Position numbers and translations under genes: made by a program
Source of the DNA: Marinifilum sp. N1E240
Lineage (GTDB): Bacteria > Bacteroidota > Bacteroidia > Bacteroidales > Marinifilaceae
Reading direction: 5' to 3'
Assembly: GCF_009295825.1 (NCBI RefSeq)
Contig: NZ_WHKF01000001.1
Location: 275,088-339,087 of the forward strand
DNA: 64,000 nucleotides
The notes under the pieces: generated by a model
Database searches by the model: none
What the model was told of the DNA's origin: nothing
The model's input: only the letters and a program-made list of their open reading frames with translations
In this document: positions 16,766-24,618 of the stretch, piece after piece
How positions within the stretch are numbered: position 1 is the stretch's first letter
How the letters are laid out: each line of letters begins with the position of its first letter

Positions 16766-16770
16766 ATATT

Positions 16771-17244
16771 ATGTCTGGTTATTCTTATATAACAGCAGAA
16801 GGTTTAAAAAAATTAAGAGAAGAGCTTGAACAATTAGAGACGATTGAACGTCCTAAAATTTCAAAGCAAATCGGAGAAGCAATTGATAAGGGAGATTTAT
16901 CAGAAAATGCTGAGTACGATGCAGCAAAAGAAGCTCAAGGATTATTGGAAGCTAAAATTGCACAGTTGAGAGGCGTGGTTGCCAATAGTCGTGTAATTGA
17001 TGAAACTAAAATTGATACATCAAAAGTTCAGATGATGAACAAGGTTACCATTAAAAATCAAAAGAATGGTGCTGTGATGACATATACATTGGTTTCTGAA
17101 TCAGAGGCAGATTTCAAAAAAGGAAAATTGTCTATCAACACACCAATTGCTAAAGGTTTAATTGGCAAAAAAGTTGGTGATGTTGTAGAAATTCAGGTTC
17201 CAAATGGAATTATTCCTTTCGAGATTGTTGAGATTTCTATTTAA
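16771..17244 (+). CDS. greA: Transcription elongation factor GreA
   Basis: Binds the RNA polymerase secondary channel and stimulates transcript cleavage to rescue backtracked complexes; 157 residues, standard length. The N-terminal coiled coil has the tip acidic region GDLSENAEYDAAKEAQG (about residues 47-63), whose Asp/Glu residues coordinate the catalytic Mg. The C-terminal FKBP-like domain ends in PIAKGLIGKKVGDVVEIQVP. The start is fixed by the Shine-Dalgarno 5 nt upstream. A HIT-family gene follows after 33 bp, probably in the same transcript. The leader contains a terminator-like hairpin that may control expression. Confidence 0.96.
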   Translation: MSGYSYITAEGLKKLREELEQLETIERPKISKQIGEAIDKGDLSENAEYDAAKEAQGLLEAKIAQLRGVVANSRVIDETKIDTSKVQMMNKVTIKNQKNGAVMTYTLVSESEADFKKGKLSINTPIAKGLIGKKVGDVVEIQVPNGIIPFEIVEISI

Positions 17245-17277
17245 TCAACTATTGTAAAAAGATTCAAAACAAAAGAT

Positions 17278-17673
17278 ATGGCTTCAATTTTCACAAAAAT
17301 AATTCAAGGAGATATTCCTTGCCATAAAATTGCAGAAACCGACAAATATTTTGCTTTTTTGGATATAAGCCCATTGGCAAAAGGACATACCTTAGTTGTT
17401 CCAAAGCAGGAGGTTGATTATATTTTCGATTTGGAAGATGATGTATTAAGCGGATTAAATTTGTTTGCCAAGAAAATTGCCAAAGCAGTCGAAAAAAGTG
17501 TAGAATGCAAGAGAATTGGTATAGCAGTTATCGGATTAGAAGTTCCTCATACACACATTCACTTGGTTCCAATTAATAATATTAGTGATTTGAATTTTGC
17601 CAATCCAAAATTGAGTTTTTCTCAGGAAGAAATGGCTGAAGTTGCTGAAGCAATACGTAAAAATTTAGAGTAA
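17278..17673 (+). CDS. HIT family protein (Hint-like nucleotide hydrolase)
   Basis: Histidine-triad protein of 131 residues, a full-length Hint-type domain. The catalytic triad H-x-H-x-H is in VPHTHIHLVPIN near residue 100. The N-terminal part has IFTKIIQGDIPCHKIAET and FLDISPLAKGHTLVVPK, which form the nucleotide pocket. Family members hydrolyse purine nucleoside phosphoramidates or AMP-lysine-type adducts; the physiological substrate is not known from sequence. It is probably co-transcribed with greA and ends at a clear terminator. Confidence 0.92.
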   Translation: MASIFTKIIQGDIPCHKIAETDKYFAFLDISPLAKGHTLVVPKQEVDYIFDLEDDVLSGLNLFAKKIAKAVEKSVECKRIGIAVIGLEVPHTHIHLVPINNISDLNFANPKLSFSQEEMAEVAEAIRKNLE

Positions 17674-17693
17674 GATTATTCTTTATATAAATC

Positions 17694-17720
17694 AAGCCGC
17701 TAATTTTTAGCGGCTTTTTT
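17694..17720 (+). terminator. Terminator after the HIT gene
   Basis: AAGCCGCTA at 17694-17702 pairs with TAGCGGCTT at 17708-17716, followed by a T-run. It lies between the HIT gene and the convergent ruvC. The minus-strand side has no long T-run, so it mainly serves greA-HIT. Confidence 0.8.
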
Positions 17721-17731
17721 ATTTTTTAAAT

Positions 17732-18286
17732 TTAACTCTTTACTCTTCCTGGGTTTTTCTTTACAAAATCAGACCAGGAAGATGATTTCCCTTTGGCAAT
17801 AGGATTATTACTTTGGAAAAAGTGACACATGGCAATTGCGATAGCATCCGATTCATCAGGGTTTTGAGGAAATTCTTTCATTTTAAAATAGCGCTGCAGA
17901 ATAACTGCCAGCTGTTCTTTCGATGCGGTTCCTGTACCAGTAATTGCCAACTTAATTTTTTTAGGAGCATATTCAAAAATGGGAATATTACGTTGCAGTG
18001 CAGCGGCAATTGCCACTCCTTGTGCGCGTCCTAGTTTTAACATCGATTGAACGTTTTTACCAAAAAATTGAGATTCAATTGCCAATTCATCCGGTTTATA
18101 CTCATCGATAACCTGTAAGGTTCGTTGAAAAATTTTTTGCAGTTTAATGTATGGATCTGTGATTTTTTTTAAATCCAGAACACCTGAAACCAGAATTTCA
18201 GGCTTTTTATTTACAACTCGAATTAAACCGTATCCCATTAAATTGGTTCCCGGATCAATTCCCATAATAATTCTGTCGTTACTCAA
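17732..18286 (-). CDS. ruvC: Holliday junction endonuclease RuvC
   Basis: Resolves Holliday junctions together with RuvAB. Four acidic catalytic residues are recognisable: Asp in MGIDPGTNLMGYG, Glu in AIESQFFGKN, and two Asp in NPDESDAIAIAMCH. The start is ambiguous. A TTG at 18286 gives SNDRIIMGIDPG, the usual seven or so residues before the first motif and a 184-residue product. That TTG overlaps the upstream EamA stop in the sequence TTGAGTAA, consistent with translational coupling. An ATG at 18265 would begin at MGIDPG, and another TTG at 18328 would add 14 residues without family support. Confidence 0.92.
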   Translation of the reverse strand: MSNDRIIMGIDPGTNLMGYGLIRVVNKKPEILVSGVLDLKKITDPYIKLQKIFQRTLQVIDEYKPDELAIESQFFGKNVQSMLKLGRAQGVAIAAALQRNIPIFEYAPKKIKLAITGTGTASKEQLAVILQRYFKMKEFPQNPDESDAIAIAMCHFFQSNNPIAKGKSSSWSDFVKKNPGRVKS

Positions 18287-19172
18287 TTGAATTGTTTTTT
18301 TGTGCGAATTTTTGCAAGATAATTCCAACTATTATTAGAACCAATCCTGCAAGAGTACTAAGATAGATAGATTCTCGGAGAATTAGATTAATAAATAGAA
18401 GAGAGGCAAATGGACTTAAAAATACCAAATTGCCAATTTTATCAGTTGAACTTGTCAGTTTCATGGCGTTAAGCCAAAGAACATAAGCAATTCCACACTC
18501 AACAATGCCAATATATATTGCAGCTAACATGTGATTTCCCGATGGCAATTTAAATTCCGAAAAGAAAAGAATGGTGAAAGCAATGTATGTAAATCCAAAA
18601 ATGAAATTCAGAAAAAGTTTTTCATTGGCTTCTCTTTTATCTCTGACATTGTAAATCCAGTATAAGGCCCAAAAAATGGAACTTCCAAGAGCCATAAGAA
18701 CACCAATGGTATCTGGAGTTTCTATTGATGAAATAGAACCTTTATTGGCAATTACAAGCACTCCCGAAAAACTTATGAAAATGCAGAAAATACTCTTTAA
18801 GCTTATTTTTTGTTTTAGAAGTGGAATAGATAAGAGAACCAAGGTAATTGGCCAGATGTAATTTAAGCTCATGGCAAATTGAGCAGGCAAAATGTCATAA
18901 GCTTTTAATAATATCAGATAATAAAGGAAAGGATTTAGGAATCCAAGAATCGATGATCGTAAATATTCCATCTTTGTTACTGCTAAACTATTTTTCAGTT
19001 TGCCAGTAAATCCTAGTAATAATGCTAAAAATAAAATCGCCGTCCCTGATGATATCAGTAACAAATGAAGAAAATCCATGCCTGCAAGGGCAATTTTAAA
19101 TGCCGAGGCAACTGTCGACCAGCAAAAAATTGCCAATAGAGCGTAGATGTATGCTTTCTTCTGTTTTTTCAA
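18279..19172 (-). CDS. EamA/DMT superfamily transporter
   Basis: Inner-membrane exporter-type protein of 297 residues with about ten hydrophobic helices arranged as two EamA repeats (about 8-140 and 155-290). Recognisable family pieces are AIFCWSTVASAFKIAL at the start, FAMSLNYIWPITLVLLS at the end of repeat one, and VECGIAYVLWLNAMK in repeat two. Substrates in this family include amino acids and metabolites; none can be assigned. It sits between a DUF4286 gene (3-bp gap) and ruvC (overlap), so the three form a tight operon with no clear functional theme. Confidence 0.88.
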   Translation of the reverse strand: MKKQKKAYIYALLAIFCWSTVASAFKIALAGMDFLHLLLISSGTAILFLALLLGFTGKLKNSLAVTKMEYLRSSILGFLNPFLYYLILLKAYDILPAQFAMSLNYIWPITLVLLSIPLLKQKISLKSIFCIFISFSGVLVIANKGSISSIETPDTIGVLMALGSSIFWALYWIYNVRDKREANEKLFLNFIFGFTYIAFTILFFSEFKLPSGNHMLAAIYIGIVECGIAYVLWLNAMKLTSSTDKIGNLVFLSPFASLLFINLILRESIYLSTLAGLVLIIVGIILQKFAQKNNSIE

Positions 19173-19175
19173 TAT

Positions 19176-19478
19176 TTAAATTTCTTTTAATACAGATGAA
19201 AAACTTACTACTTGATTTTGAAATCGAGCATTAAATACTGCCTTAGTTCTTGGTTCAAAACTGCTACGATATTTTTCCATTTGTTCCTGTGTTTTAAAGA
19301 ACAATTGCAGAGAATAGGTTTGCCCACCATCTTCTTGAGCGACCATTACTTTGCAGAAATAATGATTACTGAAAGTACCGGTTTCTTCCAATAATGGAAT
19401 AAATTTGGATTTCATCCAATTGATGAATGTTACTTCGAGTTCTGGTTCGAATAGATAGCTTGTGTTGTATATTATCAT
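19176..19478 (-). CDS. DUF4286 family protein
   Basis: A 100-residue cytoplasmic protein of the DUF4286 family, widespread in Bacteroidota and of unknown function. The pattern seen is MIIYNTSYLFEPELEVTFINWMK at the start, then YSLQLFFKTQEQMEKY, then FVSSV-like hydrophobic ending (VVSFSSVLKEI). It resembles a small ferredoxin-like alpha/beta barrel similar to antibiotic-biosynthesis monooxygenase folds, but that is a structural guess. It is first in an operon with the EamA transporter and ruvC. Confidence 0.82.
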   Translation of the reverse strand: MIIYNTSYLFEPELEVTFINWMKSKFIPLLEETGTFSNHYFCKVMVAQEDGGQTYSLQLFFKTQEQMEKYRSSFEPRTKAVFNARFQNQVVSFSSVLKEI

Positions 19479-19500
19479 GGCTGTAATTTTAAAATTTGGG

Positions 19501-19508
19501 CAAAGGTA
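19501..19508 (-). promoter_or_regulatory. Candidate -7 box for the DUF4286-EamA-ruvC operon
   Basis: On the minus strand this reads TACCTTTG, a perfect TAnnTTTG box 23 bp upstream of the DUF4286 start. A TTTC (19533-19536) is the best -33 candidate, at a longer than usual distance. Confidence 0.4.
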
Positions 19509-19537
19509 TTAAAAAATGATGGTGTTATGGCTCGAAA

Positions 19538-21355
19538 CTATTTCCGAAGAGAATTCAATCTTTGTCTGGCTTCTACCGAAAAAATACTATCAGGATAATC
19601 GGTAATAATACTTTTAAAACACTCAATTGCTAAGTCGGAATTGTTTTGCTCCTCGTAAAGTATTCCTTTTTTAAGCAAGGCTTTATCGGCTAAGGAATCC
19701 CAAGGATGATCAATAATTACCTTTTCCAGGTTTTCCAGAGCTTTATCACGCTCATTTCTACTATTATAAATTTCATATTTTTTATAGTAAACTTCATCTA
19801 TTAGTGAGTGTGAAGGATGATTCATGATTAAATCATCAAGTTTTTGAATGGCTTCTTCTTCCTTTTTTTGATACAATAAAAACTCTGCCTCAGCATATTT
19901 TTTCATGGCAGTATAACTGGTATCCAGAGTTGTATTATCACTAATAAGTTGAGAGAGAGCAATGGCATCGTTGGCAATTAATTTCGAAGTACTTCCTTTT
20001 AAAGCATCAAGCTGAGCCTTAGCCCAATCCAATTCTCCCATGTAATAGGAAACTTGAGCTTTTCTAAATTTTGCCTCAAAACCAATAGAATTGTTTTTAT
20101 TAGCTTTTTCAATTTGCGAATAGAGTAGAATAGCATCCCATTTTTCATTGGCAAATAATTTGATATTAGCCAATTCTAATTTTAGCTTTGAAATGTTCTG
20201 AGGATGCATGCTTTTCACTTTCAATGCTTTTTCTAGAATTTCAATAGCTTCAATAGGTTTATTCAAATGCATTGATAAAATAGTAGCATGACGAATAATA
20301 GCCTGAGATAACAAAGCTTGTTTTTGTCCTTGTTGAAAGAATTCTGAGTATGAATTTGAAATCTTTTTCCAATCTTCAAGATTAGCATTTTCTTTTTCCA
20401 GTAACAATAAATATTGGGTTTCCAGGATCTCAATTTGAGCCTTTAAATAATTTCCTTGCTCAGCACCTTTATCTAATACTAATTGATAGCACTTAATTGC
20501 AGTTTCGTAATCTTTATTGCTTCGGGCAGATAATGCCAAACCCATCAAGCGATAACCATCTTCTTTTTTTATCAAATCGATGGATCTGGCTTGTGCAAAA
20601 GCAGGACGAAATTGTTTTTTCTGCATAAAGTACCACTGTAGCAATTCTTTAAAAGCAATGTTCTCAGGTTCGTTTTGGATTTTTGCTAATAGCTGATTTT
20701 TTAAAATAGGATCTAAACTTGAATCAATATCCTGAAAAAGGGCAGATTGTAAGCGGTTTTGAACTGTATTTATTTTACTTGGATCAATTGAAATTGCAAT
20801 GAGATATTCTTCTACCATTTTTTCGAAATTTCTTTGATACAAATAAACATTTGCCATTTCGATATGATAAAGGTGAGGTTCCTTCAGTAATTCCCTTCCT
20901 CGCATATAGGTTTTTGCTGCCAGATCGTATTCTCGTTTTGTGATAAAAGCGCCTGCAACGCTTGTAATATCCGCTTTAACTGGCTTTAATTTGTCTATTG
21001 CCTTATTGTATTGCGCGATTGATTTTTCTTCTTGTTGCCACTGTTTATACACATATCCTAAAGTAATTAGAAATACTTTATCATTCGGGTTTCTCTTGAT
21101 TTGCTTTTTTGCATAGCTTTCGGCATCCTTAAATTCATCTAGCTGTATTAAGCATTCAATGTAGTAATTGAAATAAGTTTTCGATTTAGTGGCATCATAC
21201 AAGTTGTAGAATAGAGAAGAGGCTGGTTTGTATTCTCTATCTCTAAAATATTTAAAAGCCAACTGACTACCCGATTGTATATTTTGTTGACTATAAGAAG
21301 GAGTCGTTCCTATTGTAAGGAATAGTAAGAATATGCCAATCAGATAATTTTTCAA
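19538..21355 (-). CDS. Exported tetratricopeptide-repeat protein
   Basis: A 605-residue protein with a signal peptide (LIGIFLLFLTIGTTPSYS) and TPR-type helical repeats through its length, for example FLITLGYVYKQWQQEEKSIAQYNKAI, and C-terminal units such as DKALENLEKVIIDHPWDSLADKAL. The last three repeats resemble YbgF/BamD-style TPRs. The start codon is TTG; no in-frame ATG precedes the signal peptide. TPR proteins are scaffolds, so the role (envelope assembly or gliding-type complexes) is not assignable. It lies between serS and the DUF4286 operon on the same strand. Confidence 0.85.
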   Translation of the reverse strand: MKNYLIGIFLLFLTIGTTPSYSQQNIQSGSQLAFKYFRDREYKPASSLFYNLYDATKSKTYFNYYIECLIQLDEFKDAESYAKKQIKRNPNDKVFLITLGYVYKQWQQEEKSIAQYNKAIDKLKPVKADITSVAGAFITKREYDLAAKTYMRGRELLKEPHLYHIEMANVYLYQRNFEKMVEEYLIAISIDPSKINTVQNRLQSALFQDIDSSLDPILKNQLLAKIQNEPENIAFKELLQWYFMQKKQFRPAFAQARSIDLIKKEDGYRLMGLALSARSNKDYETAIKCYQLVLDKGAEQGNYLKAQIEILETQYLLLLEKENANLEDWKKISNSYSEFFQQGQKQALLSQAIIRHATILSMHLNKPIEAIEILEKALKVKSMHPQNISKLKLELANIKLFANEKWDAILLYSQIEKANKNNSIGFEAKFRKAQVSYYMGELDWAKAQLDALKGSTSKLIANDAIALSQLISDNTTLDTSYTAMKKYAEAEFLLYQKKEEEAIQKLDDLIMNHPSHSLIDEVYYKKYEIYNSRNERDKALENLEKVIIDHPWDSLADKALLKKGILYEEQNNSDLAIECFKSIITDYPDSIFSVEARQRLNSLRK

Positions 21356-21415
21356 AATTGCATTTGTTAAATGAGTACTACTAAGTTGTCTGCAGACAAA
21401 GAATAAAGTATAAAA

Positions 21416-21450
21416 ATAAAAAAAAAAGCCCGGCTTGTTTATGCTCGGGC
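21416..21450 (-). terminator. Terminator after serS
   Basis: AGCCCG at 21426-21431 pairs with CGGGCT at 21445-21450. On the minus strand the stem is followed by ten T residues (21425-21416). It ends the serS transcript 50 bp downstream of its stop. Confidence 0.8.
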
Positions 21451-21499
21451 TTCCATAAATATTTTAAGAACAGATAATTTTCTATTCTAAATCTGTTTT

Positions 21500-22777
21500 T
21501 TATTCGCTAATGATATCAAATCCAGTGTAAGGAACTAATGCTTTTGGAATTTTAATTCCTTCAGGAGTTTGATGATTTTCAAGTAAAGCAGCAACAATTC
21601 TTGGCAATGCCAATGCACTACCATTTAGTGTATGTGCTAACTGTGGCTTTTTCATGTCTTTATCCTTGAATCTTAATTTCAAGCGATTTGCCTGGTAGGC
21701 TTCAAAGTTTGAAACAGAACTAACCTCAAGCCATTTGTCTTGAGCAGCAGAAAATACTTCAAAATCGAAAGTAAGTGCTGCAGTAAAACTAGTATCACCA
21801 CCACATAGGCGAAGCAAACGATATGGCAATTCTAATTTTTGGATAATGCTCTCAACATGATTCACCATGCCTTCAAGTGCTTCGTATGATTTATCAGGAT
21901 GCTGTAATTGAACAATTTCTACTTTGTCGAATTGGTGCAAGCGATTCAAACCACGAACATCTTTACCATATGATCCTGCTTCTCTTCTAAAGCATGCAGA
22001 ATAAGCAGTGTTTTTCACAGGGAAATCTTCACCTTTTAAAATAACATCACGGTAAATGTTGGTTACTGGTACCTCAGCAGTTGGAATCAAATACAAATTA
22101 TCTTCAGTAATGTGATACATTTGTCCTTCTTTGTCAGGAAGCTGACCTGTACCGTAACCCGAATTTTCGTTAACCACCAATGGAGGAATAACTTCTTCGT
22201 AGCCTGCTTTTCGGTTTTCATCCAAAAAGAAATTGATAAGGGCTCTTTGAAGAATAGCACCTTTTCCGCGGTACAAAGGAAAACCTGCTCCGGTAATTTT
22301 GTTACCCAATTCAAAATCGATTAGGTTGTATTTTTTCGCCAATTCCCAGTGAGGAATTGCATCAGGAGTCAATTGAGGAGCTTCTCCGATGGTTTTTTCA
22401 ATTACATTTTCTTCTTCGCCTTTTCCTGCAGGAACCGATGGATGAGGAATATTTGGGATTTGAAGCAACAAATCATTCAATTCAGCCAGAATCGAATTTT
22501 GAGAAGTACTCAGCTCGGAAATTGAATTTTTCAATTCACCAGTTTTTTCTTTTGCAGCATTCGCCTCTTCAGCTTTTCCACTTTTAAAAAGCATACCTAT
22601 TTCTTTCGACAAGCTGTTCATTTCTGCTTGAGCAGCATCTTGTTGCGCTTGAGTTGCTTTTCTTTTCTCATCAAGACTTACAATTTGACTGATAATTTCA
22701 GTAGCATCGAAGTTCTTAATTTTTAAAGCCTTAATGGCTTCTTCCTGATTTTCCTGTAAGTATTTAAGGCCTAGCAT
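21500..22777 (-). CDS. serS: Serine--tRNA ligase
   Basis: Class II aminoacyl-tRNA synthetase of 425 residues charging tRNA-Ser. The N-terminal two-helix coiled coil that binds the tRNA long arm spans about residues 25-100. The class II motifs are seen as the motif 1 region (ILQRALINFFLDENRKAGYEEVIPP), motif 2 YSACFRREAGSYGKDVRGLNR, and motif 3 LNGSALALPRIVAALLENHQ. The TAEVPVTN serine-binding stretch is also present. Length and motifs are fully normal. Confidence 0.97.
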   Translation of the reverse strand: MLGLKYLQENQEEAIKALKIKNFDATEIISQIVSLDEKRKATQAQQDAAQAEMNSLSKEIGMLFKSGKAEEANAAKEKTGELKNSISELSTSQNSILAELNDLLLQIPNIPHPSVPAGKGEEENVIEKTIGEAPQLTPDAIPHWELAKKYNLIDFELGNKITGAGFPLYRGKGAILQRALINFFLDENRKAGYEEVIPPLVVNENSGYGTGQLPDKEGQMYHITEDNLYLIPTAEVPVTNIYRDVILKGEDFPVKNTAYSACFRREAGSYGKDVRGLNRLHQFDKVEIVQLQHPDKSYEALEGMVNHVESIIQKLELPYRLLRLCGGDTSFTAALTFDFEVFSAAQDKWLEVSSVSNFEAYQANRLKLRFKDKDMKKPQLAHTLNGSALALPRIVAALLENHQTPEGIKIPKALVPYTGFDIISE

Positions 22778-22828
22778 CTATTATCTTTTGTTGATGATTA
22801 TTCCTAATTTTTTTATGAACTGTAAAAA

Positions 22829-22871
22829 TAAAAAAATCTCCTGTCTTTACACGATGATAAAGCAGGAGATT
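22829..22871 (-). terminator. Terminator after the rplU-rpmA operon
   Basis: AATCTCCTG at 22835-22843 pairs with CAGGAGATT at 22863-22871, with an inner CTTTA/TAAAG helix. On the minus strand it is followed by TTTTTTTAT. It lies 24 bp after rpmA. Confidence 0.8.
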
Positions 22872-22894
22872 CAAATATTTTAATACTGATTTAA

Positions 22895-23155
22895 CTATTC
22901 AGCAATAGGTTCAATAGAAACGTATGATCTGTTGTCTTTTTTCTTTCTGAAAACAACAGTCCCGTCAACAAGAGCGAACAATGTGTGATCTTTACCACAA
23001 CCTACGTTCTCACCTGGGTTATGCTTAGTTCCTCTTTGACGTACAAGAATATTTCCGGCTTGTGCAAATTGTCCACCGTAAATTTTAACTCCTAATCGTT
23101 TACTTTCCGATTCTCTACCGTTCTTCGAACTACCGACTCCTTTTTTATGTGCCAT
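22895..23155 (-). CDS. rpmA: 50S ribosomal protein L27
   Basis: Ribosomal protein L27, 86 residues, located near the peptidyl transferase centre. It begins [24 protein letters not shown] with the mature basic N-terminus directly exposed, so no Firmicutes-type cleaved N-terminal extension is present. The core [22 protein letters not shown] and [12 protein letters not shown] are typical. It lies 19 bp downstream of rplU, in the conserved L21-L27 pair. Confidence 0.97.
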   Translation of the reverse strand: MAHKKGVGSSKNGRESESKRLGVKIYGGQFAQAGNILVRQRGTKHNPGENVGCGKDHTLFALVDGTVVFRKKKDNRSYVSIEPIAE

Positions 23156-23174
23156 TTTGTAATATTTTTAAGGA

Positions 23175-23486
23175 TTAAGCAACAATTTCTTCAATTTGAA
23201 TTTGTGATAGGTACTGACGGTGTCCGTTCAGTTTTTTGTATCCTTTTCTTCTTTTCTTCTTGAATACTTTTACCTTATCACCTTTCATGTGTGATAACAC
23301 TTTAGCAGTAACTTTAGCTCCTTCGATTGCTGGAGCACCAACTACAACTTCACCAGCATTGTCAACTAAAAGAACTTTAGCGAACTCAACTTGTCCACCT
23401 TCTTCGGCTTCCAATCTGTGAACGAAAATCTTCTGGTCTTTCTCAACTTTGAACTGCTGACCCGCGATTTCTACAATTGCGTACAT
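23175..23486 (-). CDS. rplU: 50S ribosomal protein L21
   Basis: Ribosomal protein L21, 103 residues from the ATG at 23486 ([14 protein letters not shown], the usual family N-terminus). A TTG 9 bp upstream could extend it by three residues but has no family support. The conserved C-terminal [25 protein letters not shown], which contacts 23S rRNA, is present. It is first in the L21-L27 operon, with a consensus promoter about 100 bp upstream and a leader that can fold. Confidence 0.96.
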   Translation of the reverse strand: MYAIVEIAGQQFKVEKDQKIFVHRLEAEEGGQVEFAKVLLVDNAGEVVVGAPAIEGAKVTAKVLSHMKGDKVKVFKKKRRKGYKKLNGHRQYLSQIQIEEIVA

Positions 23487-23577
23487 TTTTTCCAATTTTA
23501 CGGTTTGTTCCAGGGGGTGGGCGCCTTGTTTATCAAGATATTCCTCTTGGTGAACCCCCGAAGAAATTTAATTTTCG
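23487..23577 (-). ncRNA. Putative structured leader of the rplU-rpmA mRNA
   Basis: From the predicted start near 23577 to the rplU ATG the RNA can form a closing stem GGGGGT/ACCCCC (minus strand, about 23559-23554 and 23517-23512) that encloses a second hairpin CAAGA/TCTTG with a 6-nt loop. These G/C runs stand out in an otherwise A/T-rich region. Ribosomal protein operons often carry autoregulatory leaders, so an L21-responsive element is possible. I cannot match it to a named RNA family, and the fold is by eye. Confidence 0.45.
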
Positions 23578-23582
23578 GACTG

Positions 23583-23613
23583 CAAAAATAAAAAAGAATA
23601 ATTGATAAACAAA
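23583..23613 (-). promoter_or_regulatory. Consensus Bacteroidota promoter for rplU-rpmA
   Basis: On the minus strand TTTG (23613-23610) is followed, after exactly 19 nt, by TATTTTTG (23590-23583). This is the full TTTG-N19-TAnnTTTG consensus of the Bacteroidota housekeeping sigma factor and the best promoter match I found in the window. The rest of the 460-bp gap up to the next gene holds no gene I can support. Confidence 0.7.
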
Positions 23614-23893
23614 GTTTTAAGGATAGAAAAGACTATTTCACAGTACTTTTTCTTCTTTAGTATGAAGGATTATCAATTTTCATTCATTTTAAGACAAATA
23701 TATAAAGTTTAGGGAAATTGGTTTGGATTGTTTTGCCTTTAATATGTATCTTCATATAAGTATCTAAAAAGAGGTGATTAAGTGTGAAATTTATTGGTTA
23801 AGCAGCTAGTGTTTTTTAACAAATAGAATTTTTACTGGAAGGATTTACTTCATCGAATAGGTAAATTTAATTTAGATTTGCTTGTTTAGGTTT

Positions 23894-23927
23894 ATTGTTA
23901 AAAGCTTGCAAACAATTCTTATATTTG
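23894..23927 (+). promoter_or_regulatory. Candidate promoter for the bifunctional-nuclease-family gene
   Basis: TATATTTG at 23920-23927 is a perfect -7 box. ATTG at 23894-23897 (22-nt spacer) is the best -33 candidate. A start near 23934 would leave a leader of about 25 nt. Confidence 0.45.
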
Positions 23928-23958
23928 CTTCTGTAATTCGAAAAATGAAATAATATTT

Positions 23959-24561
23959 ATGGGTAAGATAAAGCTAAACGTTCTAGGACTGTCTTATAGT
24001 CAGACACAAACAGGTGCTTATGCATTGGTTTTATCGGAGGAAGAAGGTGATCGACGAATTCCTATAATAATAGGAGGTGTCGAAGCTCAATCAATTGCCA
24101 TTCAATTAGAAGAATTAGATCCTCCACGACCATTAACACATGATTTATTTAAAAGTTTTGCTGAAGCTTTTACTGTGAACGTGGTTGAGGTGAATATATA
24201 CAGATTAGAAGAAGGTATTTTTTATTCTGAGTTGATTTGCGAAAATGAATCAGGAGCAAATCGTATAAGAATCGATTCCAGAACTTCAGATGCAGTTGCC
24301 ATTGCTCTTCGATTTAAATGTCCGATATTTACAACCGACGAAATTATTGAAAAGGCTGGTATTGTTTTAAGTATTGAAGGAGATGCTCAGGAACCAACAA
24401 TTTCGGCTCCAATAGTTGATCCTGTTGAAACACCAACAAGTAATGAGTTTACCGATTATTCGTTGGCGCAATTACAAGGAATGCTTGAGGATGCAATTAA
24501 GGATGAAGATTACGAAAAGGCATCTTTAATAAGAGATGAATTGGATAAAAGAGAAAAGTAG
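23959..24561 (+). CDS. Bifunctional nuclease (BFN/DUF151) family protein with C-terminal UVR motif
   Basis: A 200-residue cytoplasmic protein. Residues 1 to about 135 match the DUF151/BFN family: RRIPIIIGGVEAQSIAIQLEELDPPRPLTHDL, then RIDSRTSDAVAIALRFKCPIF. Residues about 163-200 form a UVR motif (AQLQGMLEDAIKDEDYEKA then SLIRDELDKREK), the helical hairpin also found in UvrB/UvrC and Clp-associated proteins. A BFN-UVR fusion is usual in Bacteroidota. The family is named for a plant nuclease activity, but its bacterial role is not settled, so I do not assign catalysis. Confidence 0.87.
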   Translation: MGKIKLNVLGLSYSQTQTGAYALVLSEEEGDRRIPIIIGGVEAQSIAIQLEELDPPRPLTHDLFKSFAEAFTVNVVEVNIYRLEEGIFYSELICENESGANRIRIDSRTSDAVAIALRFKCPIFTTDEIIEKAGIVLSIEGDAQEPTISAPIVDPVETPTSNEFTDYSLAQLQGMLEDAIKDEDYEKASLIRDELDKREK

Positions 24562-24581
24562 AGTTTTCTAAAAATAGATAT

Positions 24582-24612
24582 AAAAAAAGCAGGCTTAAGC
24601 CTGCTTTTTTTA
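24582..24612. terminator. Bidirectional terminator between BFN gene and nucleoside permease
   Basis: AGCAGGCTTAAGCCTGCT at 24588-24605 is a perfect palindrome flanked by A-run and T-run on both sides, so it can terminate both convergent genes. Confidence 0.85.
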
Positions 24613-24618
24613 TATGTG

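Noticed and set aside
17732-19478. A functional module of DUF4286, EamA transporter and ruvC
   Set aside because: The tight spacing shows an operon, but the roles are unrelated and such mixed operons are common in streamlined genomes; no shared function is claimed.
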